Position numbers and translations under genes: made by a program. This document shows, piece after piece, positions 27,520 to 35,909 of a stretch of 64,000 nt of DNA. A model generated the notes under the pieces. That model was not told the DNA's origin. It worked only from the letters and a program-made list of their open reading frames with translations, and made no database searches. Positions within the stretch are counted from its first letter, which is position 1. Every line of letters begins with the position of its first letter. Source of the stretch: Rivularia sp. PCC 7116 (GTDB taxonomy: Bacteria; Cyanobacteriota; Cyanobacteriia; Cyanobacteriales; Nostocaceae); contig NC_019678.1 of the NCBI RefSeq assembly GCF_000316665.1, forward strand, positions 7,473,001-7,537,000. The letters run 5' to 3'.

Positions 27520-28890
27520 ATGAGTCTTCCTATAGTAGCCATCATCGGTCGTCCCAATGTAGGCAAATCAACTATAGTCAATCGTTTAGCTAAACAACAA
27601 TCAGCTATCGTTCATGACGAACCAGGAGTCACCCGAGACAGAACGTACTTGAGTGCATTTTGGCGCGATCGCGAATTTATGGTGGTCGATACGGGTGGTT
27701 TGATATTCAATGACGATACGGAATTTTTACCGTTCATTCGTCAACAAGCAATGGTAGCTTTGTCTGAAGCGAGTGCAGCAATTTTTGTTGTAGATGGACA
27801 AACTGGTGCTACACCAGCAGATTTGGAAATAGCGGAATGGCTGCGACATCATCCGGTACCAGTATTACTCGCGGTCAATAAGTGCGAATCACCAGACCAA
27901 GGATTGATGTTAGCAGCCGATTTTTGGCAGTTGGGGTTGGGTGAACCTTATCCAATGTCGGGAATCCACGGTAATGGAACGGGAGAGTTATTAGATGAAT
28001 TAATTAATTTTCTTCCTCCAGTTTCAGAAGTCACACAAGATGAAGAAATTAAAATTGCTATTATCGGCAGACCAAATGTTGGTAAATCAAGTTTATTAAA
28101 CTCATTTGCTGGTGAAGAAAGAGCAATTGTTAGTCCAATTTCCGGTACCACTCGCGATGCTATTGATACCTTTATTGAAAAAGACGAACAAGTTTATCGT
28201 TTAATTGATACAGCGGGTATTAGAAAAAAGAAAAACATTGATTACGGTACCGAATTTTTTAGTATAAACCGTGCTTTTAAAGCAATTCGTCGTTCCGATG
28301 TGGTCTTATTTGTTATAGATGCTCTTGACGGAATCACCGACCAAGATCAAAAATTAGCTGGAAGAATAATCGATGAAGGTCGAGCTTGTATAACCGTTGT
28401 AAATAAATGGGATGCTTACGAAAAAGATTCTTACAGCGTTTATGACTACCAAAAATATTTATCCGGCAGGCTGCATTTTTCTGACTGGTCGGAAACAATT
28501 TTTGTGAGTGCTTTAACCGGACAGAGAGTACTCAAAATTTTAGATTTAGTTAATCAAGCAATCGAACAGCATAGAAGAAGAGTAAGTACTTCAGTAATTA
28601 ACGAAGTATTAGAAGAAGCAGTACGTTGGCATTCACCACCGGCAAGTCGTAGCGGTAAACAAGGGAGAATTTACTACGGAACTCAAGTTAGCACCCAACC
28701 ACCTACTATTGCTTTATTTGTGAATGAAGAAAAACGTTTTAACGATAATTACCGTCGTTACATCGAGCGTCAATTCCGAGAACAATTAGGCTTTAGAGGT
28801 ACTCCGATTCGTCTTTTATGGAGAAGCAAGAAAGTTCGAGAAACCGAAAGCAATGTCAGAGCCAATAGAGCAACTAAAGTTTGGGGTTAA
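27520..28890 (+). CDS. der: Ribosome biogenesis GTPase Der (EngA)
   Basis: This protein of about 456 residues has two tandem G domains and a C-terminal KH-like domain, the Der layout needed for 50S subunit assembly. GRPNVGKST and later GRPNVGKSS are the two P-loops; DTGG and DTAG follow as G3 motifs; NKCES and NKWDAYEK are the G4 motifs. The ATG at 27520 is chosen because AGGAG (27506-27510) lies nine bases upstream; an earlier TTG would add eight residues. Identification is secure. Confidence 0.97.
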   Translation: MSLPIVAIIGRPNVGKSTIVNRLAKQQSAIVHDEPGVTRDRTYLSAFWRDREFMVVDTGGLIFNDDTEFLPFIRQQAMVALSEASAAIFVVDGQTGATPADLEIAEWLRHHPVPVLLAVNKCESPDQGLMLAADFWQLGLGEPYPMSGIHGNGTGELLDELINFLPPVSEVTQDEEIKIAIIGRPNVGKSSLLNSFAGEERAIVSPISGTTRDAIDTFIEKDEQVYRLIDTAGIRKKKNIDYGTEFFSINRAFKAIRRSDVVLFVIDALDGITDQDQKLAGRIIDEGRACITVVNKWDAYEKDSYSVYDYQKYLSGRLHFSDWSETIFVSALTGQRVLKILDLVNQAIEQHRRRVSTSVINEVLEEAVRWHSPPASRSGKQGRIYYGTQVSTQPPTIALFVNEEKRFNDNYRRYIERQFREQLGFRGTPIRLLWRSKKVRETESNVRANRATKVWG

Positions 28891-28892
28891 AA

Positions 28893-29080
28893 GGTAATGG
28901 GTAATGGGTAATAGGTAATTGGTAATAGGTAATTGGTATTTGGTAATTGGTAACAGATTATTTTTACCTATGAATTTTAATTCCTAACCCCTAGCTCCTT
29001 ATTCCTAAGCCCTAACTCCTCACTCTTAACTCATAATTACTAAATCCTAAATGCTAATTCCTAACTACTAACAATTAACT
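28893..29080. repeat. Extended STRR region
   Basis: Runs of GGTAATG/GGTAATT heptamers at 28893-28955 are followed by CCTAACT/CCTAATT-type units to about 29080. The two halves are complementary in type. The tract fills the gap between der and the transporter gene. Confidence 0.8.
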
Positions 29081-29092
29081 TCCAACTCTTAA

Positions 29093-30022
29093 ATGGATTT
29101 ATTACGTTCTTTACCGCTGGGGCTTTATCTCGAACAACCGATTACTTGGCTGCACAAACTTGATTCACGAGTAAAGTTTGTGTGGTTAATGAGTTTTCTC
29201 ACCACCTATATTTTTGCTAATACTTGGTGGCGTGCAATACTTGTATGTGTATTGATTTTTATCACATTAGTGTCTGGAATTCCTCGGAGAGTATGGCGGC
29301 AGCAAATGGGTTATTTACTATCAATTTGCTTCCTGGTTTTAATTATTGCATCTCTAAGTCCTGATGGAATGGGTGTTGATTATCAGCCCCGTCTACCTAT
29401 AGAGAATCAATATTTAAATCAACCATCAACTCAAGATAATACGGAAAATTCTATTTTATCAAGATTTAAATCGCAAGAATATAATTATGTATTATTTGCT
29501 AGAGGACCTGTAAAAGTCACACGACATTCTTTTGATTTAGCGGTACGTTTGAGTACTATTTTCTTTACAGTTTTATACAGCACAACCTTATATTTACTAA
29601 CTACTGCTCCAGAAGAAATCACGGCAGGTATCGAAAGTTTGATGCAACCTTTAAGGCGCTTTAAAGTACCAGTTACCGAAATAGCTTTGACATTAACATT
29701 ATCCTTACGCTTTATCCCTTTGGTTTTAGAAGAAATCCAAAATTTAGTTCGCTCGGTAATGACTAGAGCAATTAATTGGAAAAAATTAGGGTTGAAAGGA
29801 GTGGTTAAAGTTTGGATGATGGTGGCAGAAAGATTGTTACAAAATTTGCTGCTAAGGGCCGATCAAATGGCAAATGGTATTGTAGTAAGGGGTTTTATCG
29901 GTTCCAATCAACACCGAGTGCAATGGCATAATTTACGTTTAAAAGGTTTTGATTGGTTAGCCATAGCTGTATTAATTTTATTTTGGGGAATGCGTTTTAC
30001 TATCGGAAATCAAGTTAACTAA
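29093..30022 (+). CDS. ECF transporter T component / CbiQ family permease
   Basis: This 309-residue membrane protein belongs to the CbiQ/EcfT family, the transmembrane coupling subunit of energy-coupling-factor vitamin and metal importers. An N-terminal HKLDSRVKFVWLM signature near residues 21-33 begins the domain. Four or five hydrophobic helices follow. The C-terminal half has the coupling-helix region with AERLLQNLLLRADQMANGIVVRGF, where ARG-type motifs contact the ATPases. A hydrophilic insertion of about 40 residues (about 100-140) is typical of cyanobacterial members. No ATPase or S component is adjacent, so the substrate is unknown. Confidence 0.87.
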   Translation: MDLLRSLPLGLYLEQPITWLHKLDSRVKFVWLMSFLTTYIFANTWWRAILVCVLIFITLVSGIPRRVWRQQMGYLLSICFLVLIIASLSPDGMGVDYQPRLPIENQYLNQPSTQDNTENSILSRFKSQEYNYVLFARGPVKVTRHSFDLAVRLSTIFFTVLYSTTLYLLTTAPEEITAGIESLMQPLRRFKVPVTEIALTLTLSLRFIPLVLEEIQNLVRSVMTRAINWKKLGLKGVVKVWMMVAERLLQNLLLRADQMANGIVVRGFIGSNQHRVQWHNLRLKGFDWLAIAVLILFWGMRFTIGNQVN

Positions 30023-30032
30023 TATTTATTTT

Positions 30033-30162
30033 TAGTAGTCCTTTTCATTAATTCTGAGGGGTAAGGATGGGAGGGGGAGAGTGGGAAGAAGAGGTAGAGG
30101 GGGAAGAATAATTTTTTATGTTTCTCATCCACCCTTTAGAATTAATGAAATGCAATACTAGT
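30033..30162 (-). repeat. Inverted-end repeat, ACTAGTATT family, copy 2
   Basis: Read on the minus strand the unit begins ACTAGTATTGCATTTCATT and continues AATTCTAAAGGGTG, matching copy 1 at 19754. Its other end (TTTTCATTAATTCTGAGGGGT) is an inverted version of the same sequence, so the copy is a long imperfect hairpin of about 130 bp. C/T-rich sequence lies between the arms. Confidence 0.7.
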
Positions 30163-30535
30163 GGTTCAAATCATTCATTTTAAAGGGTTTCTTTTTCTTA
30201 AAATTCTTTTCTCCCCCTGCTCCCCTGCTTCCCCTGCTTGTCAAAACCCACCATATTTAATGCAAAGGAATACTAGCACTTCAGCAAGAAAACTTTGTAG
30301 GATGTATTGTTAATACAGAAAATTTTCTCTTCCCCCTCTTCCCCCTCTTCCCCCTCTCCCTCCCTTGCCTCACCTGCCAATGTTGGCTTGCTCGATTACT
30401 AGTTAGGAGTTAAGAGTTAGAAATGATGATAGGGGTGATTGAATAATCGCAAAAAATTTATTCTCTTACCTCCTTATCTCCCATCCTTCTATCTCCTCAT
30501 CTCCTTGTCCCCTTTTCTTCCCTGTTTCCCAATTA
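30163..30535. repeat. C/T-rich intergenic repeat block
   Basis: The ATATTTAATG...GGAATACTAG end at 30252-30276 matches the right end of the ACTAGTATT family. Four CTTCCCC units follow at about 30330-30355. The block reaches to the start of the TrpE/PabB gene with more CTCC-rich sequence. No gene is seen. Confidence 0.6.
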
Positions 30536-32080
30536 ATGATTACAGAATTACAGCCTTGGTATTGGCGGAAGCTTCCTTTAAACAAGCGTACTGGTAGTCA
30601 CGTTTTTGCTTGTTTGTTTATTTCTGGCTGCCAAAATCAAATCGCTGCTCTTTTGGAAAGCCCTTATGGAAATAATTCAAATAATCCGAAATTAGCTCGT
30701 TATTCTATATGTGCTGGTTCACCTCGGGTAATTAATAATGTTGTGCAAATGTGGACTCCCCAATTAGGAGGAGTGTTTCCTTTTCTCAAACAATTATTAG
30801 GAAAGCAAATATTAGCAAAGCAGATAGAAACGGAAGTTTCTTTGCTTCCATTTACCGGAGGCTGGTTGGGTTGGTTGGGCTATGATGTGGCTGGGGAAAT
30901 AGAAACTTTACCGACATTAAAATCCGATAGTTTACCGTTTCCAGTCGCTTTTTGGTACGAACCCGAATGTTTTGCAGTACTAGATCATTGGCAGCAGGTT
31001 TTATGGCTGGCTACAAGCGATAGCGGCAAACTTGATGAATTAGAAAATAAACTCGAACAAAATTTTGATTCATCAGATTCTGCATCTGCAATTCGCCATA
31101 GGAAATTATCTCCCTTACAACTACTTACCTCTCAAGCTGATTATGAAGCGGCTGTTTTGCAAGCCAAAAAGTACATAAAAGCAGGGGATATTTTTCAAAC
31201 CAATCTTTCTATCCGTTTTGAGACTCAAACAAATGCTTCTGGATGGGAAATTTATCTAGCTCTACAAAAAATAAATCCTTCTCCTTTTGCTAGCTATTTC
31301 AAGACTCCTTGGGGTGAAGTAGTTAGTTGCTCTCCGGAAAGATTAGTTCAAGTATACGAAAATCAAGCTCAAACTCGACCAATTGCTGGAACCCGAAAGC
31401 GCGGTGAAACAGAAGAAGAAGATCGGAAATTAGCGCAAGAATTACTTACTAATACTAAAGAGCGTGCCGAACATATTATGCTGGTGGACTTAGAGCGTAA
31501 TGATTTGGGACGAGTCTGTGAATGGGGAAGCGTGCAAGTTGATGAGTTGTTTGCCATTGAACGTTACAGTCATGTAATGCATCTGGTTAGTAACGTTAAG
31601 GGAATTCTCAAATACGACGACTCCAAACAGATGAATCGTCAAAACAAAGAAAATATAATCGACACGATTGCTGCTATGTTTCCCGGTGGTACGATAACGG
31701 GTTGTCCTAAAGTTCGTTGCATGGAAATAATAGAAGAACTCGAACCTGTTAAACGCAGCTTATTTTATGGTTCCTGCGGTTATTTAGATCGAAGGGGTAA
31801 TTTAGACCTAAATATCTTAATTCGGACTTTGTTGGTAGCAGCTAAAGTAAATAAGTCTTTCAACCCTCTTGCTCCATCGCGCATTACGCCATATCATTTA
31901 TTTAATTCCTTTAAAAAGTTCGATCCTCAATCTTCCAGATTAAATTTACACCACTCAAATCTTAATTCTGTTTGGGGACAAGTTGGTGCAGGAATTGTCG
32001 CAGATAGCAATGCTCGCAAAGAGTGGTACGAATCTCTGCATAAAGCACAAGCGCAAATCAAAGCATTGCAAATAGTTTAG
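30536..32080 (+). CDS. Chorismate-binding enzyme, anthranilate/aminodeoxychorismate synthase component I
   Basis: This 514-residue protein has an N-terminal TrpE/PabB domain (LPFTGGWLGWLGYDVAGE near 102-119) and a chorismate-binding domain: AGDIFQTNLSIR near 217-228, PIAGT at 282-286, LVDLERNDLGRVC near 317-329, and PGGTITGCPK near 383-392. The domain is the ammonia-using half of anthranilate or 4-amino-4-deoxychorismate synthase. PIAGT is the TrpE form, whereas E. coli-type PabB has a Lys (PIKGT), but overall wording such as PGGTITG and YGSCGYLD is PabB-like. A lineage insert of about 40 residues sits near residues 435-475. No glutaminase gene is adjacent. Confidence 0.85.
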   Translation: MITELQPWYWRKLPLNKRTGSHVFACLFISGCQNQIAALLESPYGNNSNNPKLARYSICAGSPRVINNVVQMWTPQLGGVFPFLKQLLGKQILAKQIETEVSLLPFTGGWLGWLGYDVAGEIETLPTLKSDSLPFPVAFWYEPECFAVLDHWQQVLWLATSDSGKLDELENKLEQNFDSSDSASAIRHRKLSPLQLLTSQADYEAAVLQAKKYIKAGDIFQTNLSIRFETQTNASGWEIYLALQKINPSPFASYFKTPWGEVVSCSPERLVQVYENQAQTRPIAGTRKRGETEEEDRKLAQELLTNTKERAEHIMLVDLERNDLGRVCEWGSVQVDELFAIERYSHVMHLVSNVKGILKYDDSKQMNRQNKENIIDTIAAMFPGGTITGCPKVRCMEIIEELEPVKRSLFYGSCGYLDRRGNLDLNILIRTLLVAAKVNKSFNPLAPSRITPYHLFNSFKKFDPQSSRLNLHHSNLNSVWGQVGAGIVADSNARKEWYESLHKAQAQIKALQIV

Positions 32081-32649
32081 GTTCAAAATATTTCATGTAG
32101 GTAATTTTTTCTATTTCTCACTTCAATTCATCTGAAACTTTATGCAAAGTCCAGCTAGCGACATAACATTAAGTCCTAAAGCAAAACAGACTGGAAATTT
32201 GCAACATTTTGAATTGAAAAACGTAAAATTTGCAACTGAAAACTCAGAACTACAAAAATTCTAAATTATTGCTTTGGATGCCCTATGTCTAACAATTGAA
32301 CTGGAAATAATCAAATGGTTTTATATTATGTTTCGAGACTACGGTAGAATAGTTTTTTACTTGTAGCGACTAAACTACCTAAATCTGTTGTTAATTAGTT
32401 TCTACTACAAATTGTTCTATATTTAACCAGTTTAGTTAAATATGTATTTTTTGATCGGAAAAATTTAGCAACTATTTAATATTTCCTTTTCTCATACGTA
32501 AATGCATTCTTTAATGTACAAATAACTACCGTAATTACCTTTCTAGATTTACATTGCGTAAAAATATTCTCGCAATATCTTATTAATATTGATCCGACTT
32601 TTTGTTTTTAACAGCGAAAAGATATATGTACTCGTACCTTGACTAGTAA
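32081..32649. other. Upstream region of pipX
   Basis: The 569-bp gap has no ORF of note. It holds the NtcA-type promoter described at 32516-32555 and, further upstream, only AT-rich sequence. Confidence 0.5.
32516..32555 (+). promoter_or_regulatory. NtcA-type promoter ahead of pipX
   Basis: GTACAAATAACTAC at 32516-32529 matches GTA-N8-TAC exactly. After 20 bases comes TACATT at 32550-32555, matching the TA-N3-T -10 box. The 20-24 bp spacing is that of canonical NtcA-activated promoters. The pipX ATG is 95 bp downstream. NtcA is the global nitrogen regulator and PipX its coactivator, so this would be a feedback loop. Confidence 0.6.
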
Positions 32650-32928
32650 ATGAATTCAGAAAACTCCGAAACTTACTTGAATCATCCAACCTGGGGACTA
32701 CTTTACAGAATATGTATGGTGGAACAAAGTCAAGAGCTTTTTACTACGTTGTATGCTCAACGTTTATTTTTCTTGGTAATCAATGATGAAAAAGGAATCA
32801 AGTTCCAACCAGTAGGACGTACCGAGGCAAGAATGATGTTGGAAAATCGTTTGCGTAATTTGCGTCGCAGCGGGCAGTCTATTGAGTACGATCAGCTAAC
32901 TAGTATTTTTCAACGTACATTTCAATGA
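32650..32928 (+). CDS. pipX: PipX, PII-interacting coactivator of NtcA
   Basis: This 92-residue protein matches PipX closely: YLNHPTWGLLYRIC near residues 9-22, ELFTTLYAQRLFFLV near 29-43 and GRTEARMMLENRLRNLRR near 57-74. PipX has an N-terminal Tudor-like domain that binds either PII (GlnB) or NtcA, swapping partners with 2-oxoglutarate and ADP/ATP levels. Length is as in Synechococcus (89) and Anabaena homologues. Its stop overlaps the start of pipY by four bases (ATGA), the conserved pipXY bicistron. Confidence 0.96.
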   Translation: MNSENSETYLNHPTWGLLYRICMVEQSQELFTTLYAQRLFFLVINDEKGIKFQPVGRTEARMMLENRLRNLRRSGQSIEYDQLTSIFQRTFQ

Positions 32929-33617
32929 CTAGTTCGCTAACTAAACGTATACGTTCAATACAAGACTCGCTTCCTGAATCTGTGAAATTGATTGCTGTCA
33001 GCAAAAAAGTTTCGGTGGCAGCAATGCGCGAAGCATATGCTGCCGGTATCCGAGATTTCGGCGAAAGTAAGGTTCAAGAAGCTACGAGCAAAATTGAGCA
33101 ATTACAAGACTTATCAGGTATTACTTGGCATTTTATTGGACATCTACAAAGCAATAAAGCTAAAAAGGCTCTTTCTTATTTTCAATGGTTTCATTCCGTA
33201 GATAGCCTCAAGCTCGCACAGCGCTTAAATTTGTTAGCTTCGGAAATGGGAATTAGCCCTAAAGTTTGCCTGCAAGTTAAAATCCTCCCCGATCCAAGCA
33301 AATCCGGTTTTACAGTATCTCAACTTCTAGATGATTTGGTGGAACTTAATCTATGTCAAAGTTTACAATTTGAAGGTTTGATGACAATTCCACCATTAGG
33401 ATTAGAAACTCCGGAAGTTATGAAGGTGTTTAATCAAACACGAGAACTGGCAACTAAAATTGATCGACGGAACTTGGAAAATATCAAAATAAAGCAGCTT
33501 TCTATGGGAATGTCGCAAGATTATCAGTTAGCAATTCAATCTGGTGCAACGATGATACGTTTGGGAACTATTTTATTCGGAGAACGCCAGTTAGAATCCG
33601 AAAAAGATGAGGTGTAA
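32925..33617 (+). CDS. pipY: PLP-homeostasis protein PipY (YggS/PROSC family)
   Basis: This 230-residue protein is a single-domain PLP-binding protein of the YggS/PLPBP family, which controls free pyridoxal phosphate. The PLP Lys is in LIAVSKKV near residue 27, followed by DFGESKVQEA near 44-53, WHFIGHLQSNKAK near 68-80, and SMGMSQDYQLAI near 193-204 with the phosphate-binding region. It is translationally coupled to pipX through the ATGA overlap. In cyanobacteria pipX and pipY are co-expressed and functionally linked. Confidence 0.95.
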   Translation: MTSSLTKRIRSIQDSLPESVKLIAVSKKVSVAAMREAYAAGIRDFGESKVQEATSKIEQLQDLSGITWHFIGHLQSNKAKKALSYFQWFHSVDSLKLAQRLNLLASEMGISPKVCLQVKILPDPSKSGFTVSQLLDDLVELNLCQSLQFEGLMTIPPLGLETPEVMKVFNQTRELATKIDRRNLENIKIKQLSMGMSQDYQLAIQSGATMIRLGTILFGERQLESEKDEV

Positions 33618-33619
33618 AA

Positions 33620-33652
33620 AGCTTAAAACCTTCGATATTGCTCGGTTTTAAG
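33620..33652 (+). terminator. Hairpin behind pipY
   Basis: GCTTAAAACC and GGTTTTAAGC form a perfect 10-bp stem around a 13-base loop just two bases after the pipY stop. There is no T run, so it may act as an RNA stability element as much as a terminator. Confidence 0.55.
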
Positions 33653-33713
33653 CTGGGAGAAGAAAAATCTGCCTCATTTTGAAATAATCAGTCTTTTGAT
33701 AGACCCTCTGTAA

Positions 33714-33743
33714 TTCGCCAGCCTTATACTTAAAACTGGCGAA
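33714..33743 (+). terminator. Second hairpin behind pipY
   Basis: TTCGCCAG and CTGGCGAA form a perfect 8-bp stem with a 14-base AT-rich loop. It lies between pipY and sepF, suggesting that sepF has its own promoter in the 33744-34110 stretch, which otherwise shows no gene. Confidence 0.45.
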
Positions 33744-34110
33744 CTCCCATTATATAAGCGAATAATTATCCGTAATTTGAATAGATATAACAATATTTGA
33801 TACAGAAAATTTATTTAGTACCCTAGTTGCAAAAGCGACAAAAGATATAGTATTTACAAAAGCAAATAAAAATAAAATCAGGGGTAGAAACAACTTTCCA
33901 CAATCTAACTACTAAGATATAATCTTGACTCATCATTATACGTAGTCAGGGTATAAGTGTTGTAACAAAATGAAGACAATGTAAAGTACCCGTAACCCAT
34001 GCTACAAGTAGTGATTCAATGTAACAATTATTCTCTATTTGTAGTGGTAAAAGTTGACAAAAACAATTTTTACCTTCTCAATAAATATGATTGGCACCAG
34101 GAGCGTAAAG

Positions 34111-34728
34111 ATGAATAACATATTTTCCCGATTGAGAGACTTTGTTGGTCTAAATGAGCCAGTAGAATATGAGTACTATGAAGAGGAACCGGATGCAGAA
34201 GGTTATGAAAATCTGTATCACGAGCATAATCAATCAGCACCAGCACCAGCACCAGCACCTCAACCAGAAAGTGCTCCAGTTAATCGACGTTGGCGCGAAC
34301 CAATGCCTACAATGGGAAGCGATGTAACAAGCACTTCTTCTGCAAAGGCAATGAGTAATGTTATTGGTATGCCAGGAGTTTTAAATGGTATTTCTGAGGT
34401 ATTAGTTCTTGAACCACGTACCTTTGAAGAAATGCCCCAAGCGATTCAAGCATTGCGCGAACGCAAGTCTGTTGTCTTAAATTTGACAATCATGGACCCA
34501 GACCAAGCTCAGCGTGCTGTAGATTTTGTTGCAGGAGGTACTTACGCCCTTGACGGACATCAAGAGCGTATAGGAGAAAGTATCTTTCTGTTTACACCTA
34601 GCTGCGTTCAAGTTAGCACTACTGGCGGAGTACTTCATGAAGTTCCTCAACCACCAGTACGTCCTCGCCCTAATCCAAATCCATCTGGCCAAGCGTGGGG
34701 AAACGAACCGAATCACATGGCGCAATGA
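34111..34728 (+). CDS. sepF: Cell division protein SepF
   Basis: This protein of about 206 residues has the SepF layout: an N-terminal membrane-binding amphipathic helix ([14 protein letters not shown]), an acidic and Ala-Pro-rich linker (about 20-65, with three to four AP repeats), and the C-terminal SepF domain with [19 protein letters not shown] and [20 protein letters not shown]. SepF anchors and bundles FtsZ at the division ring. The ATG at 34111 is preferred: AGGAG at 34099-34103 is seven bases upstream, and the helix is normally N-terminal. The pipXY-sepF-proC order is common in cyanobacteria. Confidence 0.95.
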   Translation: MNNIFSRLRDFVGLNEPVEYEYYEEEPDAEGYENLYHEHNQSAPAPAPAPQPESAPVNRRWREPMPTMGSDVTSTSSAKAMSNVIGMPGVLNGISEVLVLEPRTFEEMPQAIQALRERKSVVLNLTIMDPDQAQRAVDFVAGGTYALDGHQERIGESIFLFTPSCVQVSTTGGVLHEVPQPPVRPRPNPNPSGQAWGNEPNHMAQ

Positions 34729-34735
34729 AGATAAA

Positions 34736-34805
34736 CTAGTCATTAGTCATTAGTCATTAGTCCGTTTGTTTCCGCCTGATGACCAATGACAAATGACCAA
34801 TGACT
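34736..34805. repeat. STRR heptamer tract (GTCATTA type) with inverted partner
   Basis: Three CATTAGT-type units are followed by GACCAATGACAAATGACC-type units that are roughly their reverse complement. They would fold into a hairpin between sepF and proC. Confidence 0.75.
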
Positions 34806-34815
34806 TTTAGAGGCA

Positions 34816-35634
34816 ATGACAAATCATAGAAAATTTGGCTTAATTGGTGGCGGGGTAATGGGTGAAGCATTATTATCCCGCCTCATCAGTTGTGAGATAT
34901 ATCAACCATCTGAAGTTATTGTCAGCGAACCACTTACAGAACGTCGAGCTTATTTAGAGCAAGAATACAAAATTTTGGCGATCGCTGATAGCAGCATGGC
35001 GTTTACAGAAGCCACAGAAGTAGTATTTTTAGCCATTAAGCCTCAGATTTTCAGTGCTATTGCTCAAGAACTGGCACCAGTAATTAGACACGGCAGCAAG
35101 CAGCTAATAGTTTCGATTCTGGCAGGAGTACCTTTAAAACAATTGGAAGCAGCTTTCCCAGGTTTGCCGGTAGTCAGAGCAATGCCGAATACCCCAGCTA
35201 CAGTAGGTGCGGGAATGACTGCTATCTGTTGTGGTGCTTACACCAAAGCTAAACATACAGAAATCGCTAAGAAACTATTTTCCGCAGTCGGGGAAGTAGA
35301 AGAAATACCGGAATACTTAATGGATGCAGTCACAGGGCTTTCCGGAAGCGGACCAGCTTATGTCGCTTTGATGGTAGAAGCTCTTGCTGACGGTGGAGTT
35401 GCAGCAGGTTTACCAAGAGCAGTTGCCAGCAAGTTGGCATTGCAAACAGTATTGGGAACTGCACAACTATTGCAAGAAAGCAAAATGCACCCAGCAGTAT
35501 TGAAAGATAAAGTTACTAGCCCTGGCGGTACGACAATTGCCGGTATTACTAAGCTCGAACAGGCTGCGTTTCGTTCTGCATTAATTGAAGCTGTAAAAGC
35601 TGCTACGAAACGTTCTCAAGAATTAGGAAAATAG
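34816..35634 (+). CDS. proC: Pyrroline-5-carboxylate reductase
   Basis: This 272-residue enzyme reduces pyrroline-5-carboxylate to proline with NAD(P)H. An N-terminal Rossmann fold has GLIGGGVMGEALLSRL near residues 8-23, then AIKPQIF near 74-80, VRAMPNTPATVGAGM near 119-133, and the C-terminal dimerisation domain with GLSGSGPAYVALMVEALADGG-type sequence and SPGGTTIAGI near 234-243. Length matches the family. Identification is secure. Confidence 0.97.
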   Translation: MTNHRKFGLIGGGVMGEALLSRLISCEIYQPSEVIVSEPLTERRAYLEQEYKILAIADSSMAFTEATEVVFLAIKPQIFSAIAQELAPVIRHGSKQLIVSILAGVPLKQLEAAFPGLPVVRAMPNTPATVGAGMTAICCGAYTKAKHTEIAKKLFSAVGEVEEIPEYLMDAVTGLSGSGPAYVALMVEALADGGVAAGLPRAVASKLALQTVLGTAQLLQESKMHPAVLKDKVTSPGGTTIAGITKLEQAAFRSALIEAVKAATKRSQELGK

Positions 35635-35639
35635 TTAAG

Positions 35640-35725
35640 GGCATGGGTAATTGGTAATGGGTAATAGGAATTATTTTTTCTATTGTCCCTTTATTACCTA
35701 ATTACCAATTCTCAATTTCCAATTC
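35640..35725. repeat. STRR heptamers behind proC
   Basis: GGTAATG-type units at 35645-35667 and the complementary CCTAATTACCAATT sequence at 35697-35712 flank a T-rich stretch, forming a potential hairpin downstream of proC. Confidence 0.65.
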
Positions 35726-35909
35726 TTATTAGCTCTTTTTTTACAAAATGTCGAGAAAATTGAATCAAATTGATTGCGGTTAAGTATAATACGAAGAAGC
35801 CCGCGTCAGGGAATTTGATTTATTGTGCAGGAGTAATTGTGTGCGAATACTACTTGCCCCCGGATTGAAGTGATTAATTGAAAATCAACTTGGATACAAT
35901 TTTAATTGA

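Noticed and set aside
32360-32380. GTA...TAC palindrome further upstream of pipX as an NtcA site
   Set aside because: The spacer is 10 bases (GTAGCGACTAAACTAC), not the required 8.
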